NCBI RefSeq assembly: GCF_041296385.1
Contig: NC_091016.1
Location: 15,971,497 to 16,035,496 of the forward strand
Length of the DNA: 64,000 nucleotides
Reading direction: 5' to 3'
Source of the DNA: Aphelocoma coerulescens
Taxonomy: Eukaryota > Chordata > Aves > Passeriformes > Corvidae
Part shown: positions 24,763 through 36,345 of the stretch, in pieces
How the letters are laid out: the number at the start of each line of letters is the position of its first letter
Position numbering within the stretch: position 1 is the stretch's first letter
Position numbers and translations under genes: made by a program
The notes under the pieces: generated by a model
Database searches by the model: none
What the model saw: the letters and a program-made list of their open reading frames with translations, nothing else
Told to the model about the DNA's origin: nothing

Positions 24763-27203
24763 GCCTCCCACTGAGCCAGGCCAAGGAGACGGATCACCCC
24801 ACCGGTGCTGGCCTTACGAATGCCGAAGCCCTGAAGGATGGCTTTCAAAAGGTGAGGGATAAGGACAGGGATGAGCAGACTTCCTTTCCAGTGACTGTTT
24901 AGTGTTTGGCCCAAAATGTCCCTGAAAATCATAATCTTCCACTCTTGGGGGATGGGGATTCTCTTGGGAATATATTTGACAGCTCCAGAGCAATTGCTTG
25001 GCTATTTCCAGTGGTGGCAAGGTCACTGGTTTGGAGATGGTGCTAAGGTCATGCCAGAAGCATTCTTTATGTGCAAAGGCCCTTGTAGAGAAGTTCTGAA
25101 TGGCAGAGCAAGCTACACATCAGTGAATGTGGGCAAAGTGCATCCTTGGAAGCACAGAAGCAAGGATTCTAATGCTGAGTGTAAGCAAGGCTGCAAAATA
25201 AAATGGGAGACTTTGATTTTTCCTGGTTACCTTTCTTGCTGTATCTCACAGCCCTCTCATTCTCAATTTTTCCGCACATTAACATCAATGTTTCTGCAAC
25301 TTGTTTTCACGTGACTCCTCTTTTTGGCCTCACGGTCTCTGAGAGCAGCTGAGTCCTTCAGAAGCCAGAAGTGAGAAACTGCTGCAATTCCTGGCCACGA
25401 GTGTTAAGCAACAGCTAATTACCCCTCCTTGCTGCGTATTGCACATGGTTTTTATTCTTCCTGCCATGTAGGAAGGGAACTGCCTGCCCACCGGTCACGT
25501 GGGCTCTTCATCTGTCTTGGAGCACTCCTGTGATTTTCTTGCTTCAAGCAGGGCCTCTTGACATAGGCGGAGAAACAGTACCTTGGAGCAGTGGAAGGTT
25601 ATGGCAATAAAGCGTTCCACCTCACTGTGTGTAATTGCCAAGGTGAGGACAGGAGACATTTTTCAGAAACCATTGGAGTGTACATGGAGCTGCATCAAGG
25701 ACTGTGGAACTCGATGGACTCTGTGCTCCTGATGAGATGTTGTGTCTGGTTTGTGTGTCTCTGCTTACAGTCTGTGATGCATTCCCATTGCATGTAGATC
25801 CTTGCTGCATTGTGCATTTTGGCTCAAAGGAACTTAGAGCGGAATCCAATGGGGCCTTTGGAGACAGAGATCAAGACAAAGAGAGAAAAGGAAACGTCCT
25901 TGCAGCTGCTTCCACAGACAGTTGACCCCGGGGATGCAGCTGCAGCAAGTAAGTGGTTGCTACACCTGGGGTCCTTTCTGATCACTCGCTTGCCCTCTGC
26001 ACAGTGTTGCCCTGAGACTGGGGGGCTGTTACACTCGCATCCAAGTGGGAGTTTGCATAGGATGTATTTCCGGTCCCCAAAGAAAAATGGAGAGGCATGA
26101 AGTGTCTTGCCCAGGGCCTCACTGAGTCAGTAACAGAATATCAGCTTCCCACCTTCCCCTCTGAAGTCCTTCAGAGTGTAAAATTCTGTCTTGCAAAGTA
26201 CACTGGGGCTTCAGACTCTCTCCTGGCTAGCAGCCTCCAGGAAAAGTGGGTCCAAAAGAATGCTTTTCAACCAAGGTGCAACCTGGAAGAAACAAAATTC
26301 AATTCCTTCTAATGAAAACCCCAGAGACCCTTCTCCCACCACTCCCTGCTGAGGAGCTGGCGCTGTAGAGCTGTGCTGAAGCCCCGAGCCAGTGCTTCTG
26401 TTGTAGCCCCAGGAGCAAGCAGCGTTCCCGACTGAATCCCGGCTGAGGGGCTCTGACTGCAGTGCTGTGTGCGCTGCCCCAGGGCAGCAGCAGGGACCTC
26501 AGGAGGCAGCACTCAGCCCGAGGGCATCACGCAAGGTTATCTGCGCTTTCTTTTGGGAACTTCCCCAGCCAGCCTCTGAAACAGGGAAACAAAAGAAAAG
26601 CAATACTGGGGTTTCCTTGTTTCTTCAGGGAAGCATCCCTGCAATTTGGTTTGAAACCAGAAGAGGGTAGATTTCGATTAGATATTAGGAAGAACTTTTT
26701 TATAATGAAGGGGATGAAACACTGGAAGAGTTTGCCCCGAGAAGCTGTTGTTGATCGATCCTTGAAGGTGTTCAAGGCCATGTTAGATGGGGCCCTGAGG
26801 AACCTGCTCTAGCTGAAGATGTCCTTGCTCATGGGGGCTGGACTAGATGGTGGTTAAAGGTGCCTTCAGACCCAAACTCTTCTAGGAGTCTGTGATTCTG
26901 TGATCACTTTCCCATGGTACTGTGCCACTGTTATACTTGAAGTTCGTTGGGATAACAAAGAGACGTTACCCAGCTCCAGCAAGTTTTCTGGGCCTTTCCA
27001 TTGTCAGCCTCCACTCCCAAGCTCCTCTTTGGTCCCTGCAGGCTTTAGCCTACTGCCTGTCAATGGCACAGCTTCCAGTGTGCAGAGAAAACACCCTGGT
27101 AGTGCCTTGAAGGAGAAGGTCTTGAGGAAGCAGGACAATGTGCCCTTACTGCCCAATAAGCCCATCATCCATGGAGACGGCAGCTTCCCACGCAACTCCT
27201 CAG
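24763..27203 (+). CDS. TOGARAM2: Copy 2, body exons 1-3
   Basis: Exon 1 24763-24851 (GLPLSQAKETDHPTGAGLTN...), exon 2 25798-25948 (ILAQRNLERNPMGPLETEIK...), exon 3 27042-27203 (SFSLLPVNGTASSVQRKHPG...). Linker sequence rich in Lys, Pro and Ser. Exon 2 carries LLPQTVDPGD and exon 3 KHPG, as in copy 3, whereas copy 1 has LPPQTVDPRD and KHLG. Confidence 0.75.
26641..26903 (+). mobile_element. CR1 LINE 3'-end fragment (copy 2 counterpart)
   Basis: Same insertion as 1815-2077, in intron 2-3 of copy 2. Confidence 0.85.
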
Positions 27204-29212
27204 GTAAGCCTGCTCCACAGCAGCTTTTTCCTGCACCGGTTTTCCTTGCACAAGGAGCGCAAACCGCCTCCTGCCTCAGCCACCACAGCTGGGATCTTGG
27301 GTTCATAGCCTGTGCTGAGAATGGACAGCAAATCTACTCTTGAGTTACTCCAGCTCGGCAGTACTGGAGCACTTGGTTCTTAGAGATCCATTGGAAAGCT
27401 GAGCTGCATAAAGTAGTGGTAAAGACCTAAGCTCTGGCTTTTGCCCATCCTGATAGACCAAACTACAGCACTGGTGCCAGGAGGCAGCTGTAACTGCAGG
27501 GATGAGCTCGGGGCAGTCTGGCAGGGTGTGCTCACTGTGCACCTCCGAGTACCACCACGATCAACTGTCCGCTCTCCATCTTGGCCCTCTGCCTGTGCTG
27601 CTGTCCGGCTCTGCAGCCAGCTTTCCTGCTCTCCCAGCAAGGGTTGTCTCTGCATGGCAGTCAGCCACTTGGTGCAGCCGTGCTGCTGCTCCCAGAAGTG
27701 CCCAATGGCTTCTCGCTGCTGCCATCCCACGGCCTGCAATGCCAAGAGGGAACAAGCAGCGCCTCCTGTGTCACCCCACCCAAATACAGCGGCCTGTGTA
27801 GCAGGTGACAGCCAGGAGGGGCTGCCTGGTGCTCCCAGGCTGTTTGCTGCCCGCCGTGAATACACAGCACATAGTCCCTAGTGGCTCTTGCCTCTCCTTT
27901 GAGGGCAGCCTGCCTGTGCTATGATCCTGAGTAGGGTGAGATAAGAAGAAGGGAGCTAGGAATGATACTTTGAGTGCTCTTTTCTAGTGATGCTACTTCC
28001 ATGGTCACAATTGACCAGAACTAGCCTGACGTGGCTCCCCATTCATTTTGAATATAGATGTATACATCGACATCCTGCTGCAGTGACACCACTGATGGCA
28101 GTGACAGGGCTACATCAGTGACAGCCAGATTAGCTCCCATCTGAATATTCTAGATTCTGTGCAATATTTAAACTCCATCATTTGAGACAGCTCAGATGTT
28201 TCCATGTACACATTAGAAAACTACCTGTTGAGTGCATGACATGAAATTTATGATGAACAGTCCTTTTGATGACAAATGGGTTTCATAAGAAATGGATTTA
28301 TCGTCTGAATTTTCTCATACCTTGTAAACTGACTATCAAGAGATTGTGTCTGCCCACAATTTGCATCTGTCTTTAGGTATTCATATCATCAATTTGCATT
28401 TGGAAGGCTTTTTTATCAACCATCTGGGCTAGAGATTCCATTTTTCCACAAGAGAAAGCTTAGGCTTGCACAGTGTGCACACAAGTCCATTTGATGACAA
28501 ACAAATTTCACCTCAGCATCTTTGAAATACAGCCAGTGTGTACTTTACTGAAATAGTAAAGATTCGTGATGCTTAGAAAGAACAAAATCCATGAACTACT
28601 CCCTTCCCAATAGCAGGCTGAAATGTAAGTGCACTCAGCTGCCCTCTGTCTAGAGCAGCTGAAGTCAATGGGAACAGAGGCGCTGTGAGGTGTGAAGGGT
28701 CAGGTATCGCTGTTCCCTGGTAGTTGCTCTGAGGGGATTCAGCCGGGCCCAGCAGGGCTCGGTTGTTCAGGCTCGGCTTGGTGCTGTCACGAGGCAGCTG
28801 CAGGTCTTTCCTCAGGGAGTTGCAGAGTGCCTCTGTCCTCAGGGCTCGGGGAAATCAGGGCGCTGAGACAAGAGAGGCAGCTGAGGGGTCCCTCCTGGGG
28901 TAGCAAGTCCTGCTGGTGGGCACTGTCTCACAGGGAGTGGGAGCTCTGCGGCCTCAGGAAGGTGCCGCTGGCTGTGGTACCTGTGGCACTCGGGAGCTGG
29001 CGCTGTGTGGGCAATTGTCAGGTTTAGCCAAGGAGCTGTGCCCAGCTGGGGGGGGCTGGGAGAAAGCAAGGAGCCAGAGAGCAGGGAATTCTCTGAGCCA
29101 GTGCCAGTTTGTACCTCATGGAAGCCTGGCTGGGAGATGGGGCTGCAGGCCGCTCCATGGCGGGGTGCCTTGCCCGGGGCTGCAGGGCTCAGGGCTGACC
29201 CTCTCCTTACAG

Positions 29213-30287
29213 TGACCCCGCAGACGGCCACTGGTGCCGAGCGCCGAGAGGAGCCGCTCCGTGGGAAGGGGCAGAAGGACGGAGCCTCTTTGGAGCCACA
29301 GCAGTCCTTGCTCGAGGCACTCTCCTTGCTCAGCAGCAATGACTGGTAAGAAAGGCCCCGTTCCCTCTTTCTCCCTCTTAGCGTTAAGGTAGGTGAGGAG
29401 AGTATCTTGCTAGTGCCTCTGAGCCCCAACAGCCCAGAGGGCCGAGGGGCACCAGTGAAACCACTCCAGAGCAGAGAGAGGATAAAGATTTGAGAGCAGC
29501 CTTTTCTTGGCCTTGCTCTGCAGCAGTGCTCCAGCTGCAGCAGGTCCGTGCTGTTTCCTCGCTTTGCCTGCTGCTCTGTGGAGCTGCAAAGGAAATCTTG
29601 AGGGAAGAGAGAAAGCTGTGGGACAAGATGATTTGCTGGCTGAAGCCAGAAGCAGGATGGCAGCAGTTTGGAGTGTAGAGATTTGGGTGCCTCGGGTTGC
29701 AGTGGGACTGAGTAAGATTTGTCTCTGGCCCCACTGCTGGCAGCAGTGGCAGGAGTCGGGGTCTGCCTGTGACCTTCCGCATGTGAGTCCCAGGAGCAGC
29801 TACAGGGAGTTCTTCTTTCTGAGAAATGCACTGAGTTGTGCCATAGAGTCACAGGGAGGTGACAAGAAACAGCAGCATGGCACAGTCTCACAGCTTCCAG
29901 GAAGCACTGACATAGGGACTTCATGTGCCAGAGACTTCAGAAAGGCTGCCTTGTTAAACGGCCACAAACGAAGACTCTGAAACCCCTCTATTTGCCTCTT
30001 GGATTTGTGTATGCTTTTGACAGCCACAGCAACCTGTGGCAGCGAGTGCCACGATTTCATCAAGTACTGCCTGAAAAGCACCTCCCTTTGTTTGACTGAG
30101 CCGCCAGCCTGGTAATTTCAGAGGGTGCTGCCTAGTTCTTGGGTGGAGAGAAAGTCAATCTTTTTGGTACTTGCCTTTCAGGGAGCTGAAGGAGAAGGGA
30201 CTCTTCAGCATCAAACACCTGGCTGAGTCCCACTCAGAAGTCCTTCTTTGTAGACTTCGTGAGGTTTGCTTGGCACTTACCAACGAG
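29213..30287 (+). CDS. TOGARAM2: Copy 2, body exons 4-5, last exons before truncation
   Basis: Exon 4 29213-29345 and exon 5 30182-30287 encode the start of the first TOG domain (SSNDW|ELKEKG... to CLALTNE). A normal donor follows at 30288, but there is no exon 6 downstream because the copy ends at 30578. A 4-nt insertion in the intron (near 29900) distinguishes this copy from copies 1 and 3. Confidence 0.75.
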
Positions 30288-30578
30288 GTAAGAACATTGT
30301 TCTGAATCGTCCTCCGTGCCTCATACACGGTGTGTAGAGTAGATATGTGCCTGTTCATCTCCCTGTGTGCTCAGGGACTGCCTTCATTTCTGTTTCTAGA
30401 CCTTATATTTCTCATGTCTGTCAGCTCTCTATAGGATCTGTGTGCACGTGTAGCTCTATTTACTGCTAGGTCGGGCATCTGACACTCTCCTCTTGGAGCG
30501 AGCTGCCATTATCATGCAACGTGCAAATGCAGAAACGGAGACACCAATTATGTTATTTGCTCCAGTCCAAATCTCTGC

Positions 30579-32005
30579 AGATCCTTGTGCCACTGCCTTG
30601 GAACCAAAGTACAAGTAAAAACACCTCAAAAAAGTATTAAAATACATCCAACACATCTTAAAACACTTGTAAAAGTATACAGTAAACACAGGAAAGATAA
30701 CTCTTATGGTGTACAATGGTTTGAAGTTTGAAAAGGGAGCATTAAGTTGGGAATTTTAACTGGGGAATTTTTACTGGGAAGGGTGCAACTCTCTTACTAA
30801 ACTACTTTGAACAATTGAAAACACTGATAATGGAACTTGATTTTTGTACCTGGGCTGATGGGCTAATTTGAACATTCAATTTAAAAATATTTAACTCAAA
30901 ATTAATTAATTAAAGCACTTAATATGCAAAGACCAAGCACAAATAGGGATTTCATGTATGACAAACGGCGTTGTTTGCAGAAGGATGAGAGGACTGTGAG
31001 GTTATTGAACAAGGGATCCTCAAATCTGTACTGCAGCCTGGGTGCCATTCAGCCCACGGGTATGGGATCATTTGGTACCATGGACCAGTGCTTGCCAGCA
31101 TATTGAATTCCTGCCCAGCTGGAAGAAGCAATTCTGGGTTCAGCTCCAGCTCTTGGTGGGCTGCATGATCACGGACAATGCTGCCTTTCCAGAATTTATT
31201 TCTCAGTTGCCTTTCATAGTCATTTGAAGCTTTTAAACCTCACATGTCAATTTGCTCTGCCTTAGGGAAAAACACTTCTGAGCCCAGTGCAAACTGTAAC
31301 CTTTTGACACCAAAGTCTTCATGGTTTCCAGGTTCTGATGTTAGAGAAGAAAATGCATGTGAATGTGTTAATTAGCTTTTCTGGAGGAAAAACTCTGTGT
31401 CACGTGGCTGCGTGTGTTTGCTTAGCTATGGCTTAAATCCCAGCCTAGTAAAGCCCGGGAAGGCTGGCATGTGTCAGGGAAAACTAGTCTGTGAGCTTAT
31501 GGGGTTGCCTGCCATCACCAGCAGAGTGGATGTGTCCTTTGGGGATTCCACTGGAGACAAAATTAGGCACCTGCTCCCTCCTGCAATATTCTCTTAGATC
31601 TTTCTAAAATATCCTAGAAAAGACAGTGAAACTTCATGTCTACTTGCACACCCACTGTTTGAATAGGGGCATTTTTGTCTCTCCGCTAAGTCATTGCCCT
31701 TGCACATCAGAAACAGGAACACCAACAAACGGGAATGACGCATGATCCTCCTGCTGGTGCCTCAGAATACTGGTAAGTGCAGATCTGGGTAGCTACCAAG
31801 ATGAACATTTAATTAGCATTTCATGCTCCTTCAAGATACCCAGATGTCAGGGCATTTTGTTTCCAAGCTGCAGCTATACCGTCACTCTCTGGGGAAGAAC
31901 AGTCAATAGGAAACAGCGACTGCCAGTATTGCAAAAGTGTGGGGCAAAACCTGAAGTGTCTGTGTGAAAAGGTGAGTGGGAAGAGTGTAATTCCCACAGC
32001 CAAAG
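30579..32005. other. Central spacer, left part
   Basis: No gene recognised. It is AT-rich after the breakpoint. 30575-30595 is a perfect 21-bp inverted match to 34621-34641. 30965-31065 is an imperfect inverted match to 36215-36345 (shared TGTGAGGTTATTGAAC and CAAATCTGTACTGCAGCC). The rest has no assignable content. Confidence 0.6.
30965..31065 (+). repeat. Left member of spacer inverted repeat
   Basis: Pairs with 36215-36345 in reverse complement, roughly 85% identical by eye with short indels. Confidence 0.75.
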
Positions 32006-32270
32006 CTTAATTAGGGCAGCAGGATCACTTCTTTACTGCATGGCTGCAAGATGATCATCAGGGACCTCCTTTTTGTATCTCATGCAGGAAAGGAGCTCTT
32101 AATAATACCCTGCTACTGAAACCCACACTGGGGTGTAGCTCTGTAGTGGTTCCCAATGAAGCAGATTGCCTGCTTTGTCACTGCCAGCCCTGTGACCCTG
32201 CGAGGGACCACAGTTCATCCCACACATGTTCTGTCTCCAGGAAAAGCTTGCCTTGGCTTATTAGAGGGGA
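32006..32270 (+). repeat. Displaced copy of intron 11-12 segment
   Basis: Matches 13800-14057 of copy 1 (intron 11-12) with few changes, including CTTAATAATACCCTGCTACT and CAGGAAAAGCTTGCCTTGGC. It ends abruptly at TTATTAGAG. No exon is carried along. Confidence 0.85.
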
Positions 32271-32446
32271 AAAGACCAGAAGAATAATAAAATGGACAAT
32301 TAATCTGGTCACTTTGGAGGACATGCTCATGCTTTCACATGGCAGCCTTGTACCGGCTTGTTAGTCATCGTGAAACATATCCATAGAAAAAACTCCGATC
32401 CTATACTACATCTGAATGAAATTCCTTCAGATTATTAAGATTTCTG

Positions 32447-33092
32447 TTGTCAGGACCAGGATAAAACCCTTCCAACACTCACTTGCAGCTGTCCTGGACT
32501 TCTGCAGCCCTTTATGGAAACCTGCTGTAGGTACAGTGTCTGGAGTTGGTTTGGGCCTCTATGAAAGATGTGTGGAACAGTATGCAGGGCTCTCCTAGGA
32601 GAAAACTGTTTGTCCAAGACCGGGGACATCGTGCCTGCAGAAGTGGAGTGGCCCCGCTCCCAGCCCAAGAGTCTGTGAGCTGAGCCACGCTGGGGAGAAA
32701 AGACACCGAGGGGCACCAGCCCAGCCACTTCACCTGCCATGACCGTTCTGCGGAGCTCTGCCGTGGGGTGGAAGTCGACGCTGGGCGAGCCACCGAGCTT
32801 TCATCTGCTGCTAGAACTACTCCGTGATAGCTCCTGTTTTTCCCGAGAGAGAAGCCGGCGCCATCTTGTAACGCGTGTCATGGGCGGGTTTTCCTCTGGC
32901 ATTTTGGGTCTTTGTTCCAGTGGGAGGACGGTGAGGTCTGACAGTTTGATATCTACAAGTTACTTACTTATTTTTCCTTGCCTTGTGGGCATTCTGTTTG
33001 TTAATAAAGTGTTGGGTTTTTTCCACTTTCATCTATTAGTATTCCTTTCCTATTGCTGGAAAGGGATTGTTGGAACAGTTTAGAGGGGACAA
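32447..33092 (+). mobile_element. Probable degenerate LTR, third in spacer
   Basis: Contains GTTAATAAAGTG (AATAAA 33003-33008) followed by TTTTTTCCACTTTCATC, resembling the R-U5 side of passerine endogenous-retrovirus LTRs as I remember them. I could not find a TG...CA pair with a target-site duplication, so the ends are approximate and the element may be a fragment. No retroviral coding region is present. Confidence 0.45.
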
Positions 33093-33197
33093 CTTATTCC
33101 AGACTGCCCTAAGTTTTCTCAAACTGAGACAGATGGCTTCACATAGGAACATCCCCAAGGCTGCTGAGAGGAAGGCACGGAGGAAGACAAACCTAGT

Positions 33198-33837
33198 TGT
33201 ACCGGTTTGGCCAAATTTTGAAATATATCCCCTGAGAGAAGGCAGGTCACCACCCCTCCCCCACCAGCTTCAGGAAAAAATAAATTTTCCTCAAAGGAAA
33301 GTGAAAGAGATAAAAATTATTTCTTTAACAAACAAACGTGAAAAGGAAAATAATGCTAAATAATAAAAATCTCTCGCTGTGGAGAAAAAACCTGGGAAAG
33401 TGTTAAGAGTCCTCCCTTTAGTCTCCTCGGAGCTGGGACTTGGCCCAGGGCCAGGCCCTCTGTGCTCGATGGAAAGTCCTCTCAACGTGCACTGATATTG
33501 AAGCAGTCCAGTAGAAAAGAGAGAAAATCTGAAATGCCAGGGAAGGAAAAAAAGTTCAACTCTCAGTCTCTCTCTGGAGAAAAAGAAACTGAACAACTGG
33601 CCAAAAACTGACCGGGCAGCCGCGAGCCAGGTGCCTCCTCCCTCCCCTGCCACAGCTGGAAAAAAAGTCGCTATCTCTGTGTGACCTTGAACAAGCTGCA
33701 AACTGCTTTGAAAAAGTTTTGCTCAGTTTTTCCTTCCCCTTCTCAGGCTCAGTTTAAAGGCATAAAAAGGCACAAAAATTAATTTCTGGGCATAGGGCAG
33801 CAATAAGGAATACACATCATAAAGTCACCCCAAGACA
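33198..33837. mobile_element. Solo LTR, 640 bp, with CTAGT target-site duplication
   Basis: Begins TGTACCGGTTTGGCC and ends CCAAGACA. It is flanked on both sides by CTAGT (33193-33197 and 33838-33842). TG...CA ends with a 5-bp duplication are standard for LTR integration, and 5 bp is the usual size for ERVL-type elements. Sequence style agrees with passerine ERVL LTRs (memory, not checked). No internal region remains. Orientation is uncertain: AATAAA occurs on the plus strand at 33276-33281, but the promoter order does not fit well. Confidence 0.85.
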
Positions 33838-33842
33838 CTAGT

Positions 33843-35453
33843 ATTTCTGAGGGAAATTCTTTTACACCAAACCACCTGGAGTCATCAAACAGCTGACCTG
33901 GCGTTTCGAGACATGGGCCAAGGGGGAACCTTTCAGTGTGTTTGGTCAAGGCCGGGCTATGCTCAAGGCAAAGGTGTGTCAGTGTACTCGGCTCCTTCTC
34001 TCCTCATGGTGTCCGGCAGGCACAGGAGCCCACAGCTCCTGCAGAAACCATCACGGCACTCCGTGGGAGCAAACTTGTGTCCAGTCCTCACACAGAGCTC
34101 TGGTGTCCAGCACTGCACCTCCTTGGAATGAGGAATTGTTGCAGTGCTCTTGGAAGGAGCTAAGGAGGTTTGGCCTTCAGATCAGCTCCTTCCTAGCTCC
34201 TGATTTGCTGCCCTGGCTAAGCTGCTGCCTGTGGCAACACTTGGTTCACAGCTGACAGCCCTGCTCTGCTGGCGGACAACCATTGCAGGAGCTTTTGCTG
34301 GGGTCATTGAACCTTTCAGATCTTCCCAAGGAGAGCTAAGGAGGGAACTTGTCAAAGGAGCATTGCCTGGGCAAAGCTTTTAACATTAAATCTTTTCTTT
34401 GTGCTCACTACCATGCACAGTAAATATTTGAGGAAGCAAGCTTCCTGCTCCAGAAATTCCCCAAATCTATCAGTTTTCCAGAAAGAAAGCACAGATTTGG
34501 GATGTGTAATTGCACTTTAATTCATTGTGCAGAAAAATACAGGAGCATTTCTTGTGAGCTGTGTGTCTAACCTAAGTGACCTTGCCACCAAGAACTTAGA
34601 AAAGTGGGGAGAGATGGAATCAGTGGCACAAGGATCTGCAGTGGGATTCTCCCGCAGGCCTGAGGAAAGTGCCCCGGGGTTCCACTGGGCCATGGCTTTT
34701 TACATCAAAACTTCATGCTTCACACTGGGGTGGTGAATCTTCCCTGGCCTTGTCAGGCCACACTGTGATCTCAGAAATGCTTGTTAGGCCTCAGCCTTGA
34801 TGAACAGCCCCTGGACTAAGCTCCTCTTGAGCTTGCCCAAAACACTGAGTGCTCCCAGGAACTTGTGCTGTCTAACCAGATCCTGGGGTTTTCTATGAAC
34901 ACTCTTGGAAACTACTTTTCTTGCCTGAATGCCATAACATCCTTCTTCTCGCACTTCCAAAGACAGGCTGCTGACCCAAAGTGCGGCCATGAGGAAGCAT
35001 TTTATGACTGAAGCCCACTGTCTTGTGGCCCATCAACAGCGGCCCAAAAGGAAGCCCTCGAAGCTCTCCTGGACCACAGCAGCTGCCACTGGCAACCTCC
35101 AGTGGGGCCTCTCAGAGCCAGCGAGCTCAAGTTTCCTGTACTCACAGGATCGTCGATCAACAATGGATCCTGGGCCAATCCCCCCACTCCTCACGGCTCC
35201 AGTTTAACTACTGTTAAGCTTGAGTGCTGTTAAGCTTTTAGGCCACATTCCTTTTCATCCTTGTCCTTTCTCTCCCTTTGTCAAAACCCGTCTAAACACA
35301 CACACACACAAACACACACACACAGAGTTCTCAGTTCATGTCTGGTTTGATTGACTGCATTTTGTTTGTTGCTTTTTTCCCTTGTTGTGCCTTAAAGGAC
35401 TAGTAAGTAATAGTGTGAATGTTGCCAACAAATTTTGTTGAGCTGTTACTTCA
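33843..35453. other. Spacer between the two solo LTRs
   Basis: No gene or complete repeat recognised. 34621-34641 is the inverted partner of the breakpoint sequence at 30575-30595. Contains the CA microsatellite at 35294-35325. Confidence 0.5.
35294..35325 (+). repeat. (CA)n microsatellite
   Basis: Two CA runs separated by a single AAA interruption. Confidence 0.95.
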
Positions 35454-35458
35454 TATTC

Positions 35459-35980
35459 TGCACTAGTTTGAAAACAAACCAGTGAGAAATCACAAGACAG
35501 AACTGTAATTTAATAGGAAAATGAAAATAATTGCAATAGTACAAGAACACTGACAGAGTCAGGATACAACCTGACACCCTGTTAATCAGGGTGGTGGTAG
35601 CAGCCCAGATGAAGTGGTCCTATTGAAGCAGTGATCCTGTTGAAGGGTCTGGTCTTCGGCTGAAGGTCCAGTAGTAACTCTTATCCTCTGGGAACCCAGG
35701 AGGGAAGAACTGCTTGTGCTTCAATCCTACCTGATTATATCCAGGTGGGAATGCTTGGCTCCTCCCCCTGGGTGGAGCATCTCCCAAGGGGCTGATGTAA
35801 TTCTATGAGTCATGCAGTGGGTCATTGCTTGCCCATTAAACAGAGATAGCCTCCAGAGGGATTTAGCAAGGATGAGTCATGGTAGGAGATAACAAACACA
35901 GCCCCATCTCTTTTAACAGCTTGTGAAGGTGACAATAGAATACATACTGTTGGTTGCATCTTACACTGTAACCTAGGACA
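35459..35980 (-). mobile_element. Solo LTR, 522 bp, with TATTC target-site duplication
   Basis: Begins TGCACTAGTTTG and ends CCTAGGACA on the plus strand, flanked by TATTC (35454-35458 and 35981-35985). On the minus strand a TATA-like GATATAATCA (35741-35732) precedes an ATTAAA signal (35514-35509) in the order expected for U3-R-U5, giving the orientation. No internal retroviral sequence remains, so it arose by LTR-LTR recombination. ERVL-type by duplication length (inference). Confidence 0.9.
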
Positions 35981-36155
35981 TATTCAATCTGGTTTTACTG
36001 ATAACCTTGACAGTGAATTTTTAAGCAATCTCAGACACTCGTTCATAACAAGCCTTGGGAGCATGAGGTACAGGGCTGACATTGGAAAGCAGGAGAATCA
36101 CTCTAAAGTGCCGAGTTTAAATGTCCATTTCATTTCTCTTCTATTTATTTCACTC

Positions 36156-36207
36156 GATTAAGCCAAGCCAAGCTTTTCTTGGAGGCAGAATGTGTGTGGG
36201 ACGTACT
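36156..36207 (-). repeat. Short inverted piece of the same intron segment
   Basis: TTAAGCCAAGCCAAGCTTTT to GTGTGTGGGACG resembles 40964-41005 of copy 3 (the mirror of 14006-14050) with several substitutions, so it is an older fragment than 32006-32270. Confidence 0.6.
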
Positions 36208-36214
36208 ACGCCAT

Positions 36215-36345
36215 TATCCCATAACTCTGGGCTGAATGGCACCCAGGCTGCAGTACAGATTTGAGGAACCCTTGTCACCTGTTCAATAACCTCACAGTTC
36301 GCTCATCCTTCTGCAAACAAGTCGCAAACAACGCTGTTGGACTGC
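36215..36345 (-). repeat. Right member of spacer inverted repeat
   Basis: Partner of 30965-31065; extra GTCGC and GGTGA insertions relative to it. Confidence 0.75.

Larger units (their letters stand above)
17404..30287 (+). pseudogene. TOGARAM2: TOGARAM2-like gene copy 2, headless and 3'-truncated
   Basis: Exons: a fragment 17404-17445, b 17904-18118, c 19650-19810, d 19906-19991, e 20459-20654, f 21078-21124, second a 23084-23365, then body exons 1-5 at 24763-24851, 25798-25948, 27042-27203, 29213-29345, 30182-30287. All junctions are GT-AG and in phase, and there is no internal stop. The first exon a is represented only by its last 42 nt, and homology to copy 1 stops at 30578, 291 bp after exon 5. 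Exons 6-13, which carry most of both TOG domains, are therefore missing. The first TOG domain starts SSNDW here (SSDDW in copies 1 and 3). A transcript could only make an N-terminal, disordered product with the first TOG helix. It may instead supply alternative exons to read-through transcripts from copy 1; both ideas are inference. Confidence 0.65.
24824..30578 (+). repeat. Direct repeat of 1-5751 (next tandem unit, truncated)
   Basis: Offset 24,823-24,830 from the start of the window. This defines a tandem unit of about 24.8 kb. Identity ends abruptly after ...CCAAATCTCTGC at 30578, where copy 1 continues CCAAGCTG (5752 on). Confidence 0.95.

Noticed and set aside
32739..33083. Open frame within the spacer
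   Set aside because: It overlaps the probable LTR and its AATAAA region; no recognised protein.
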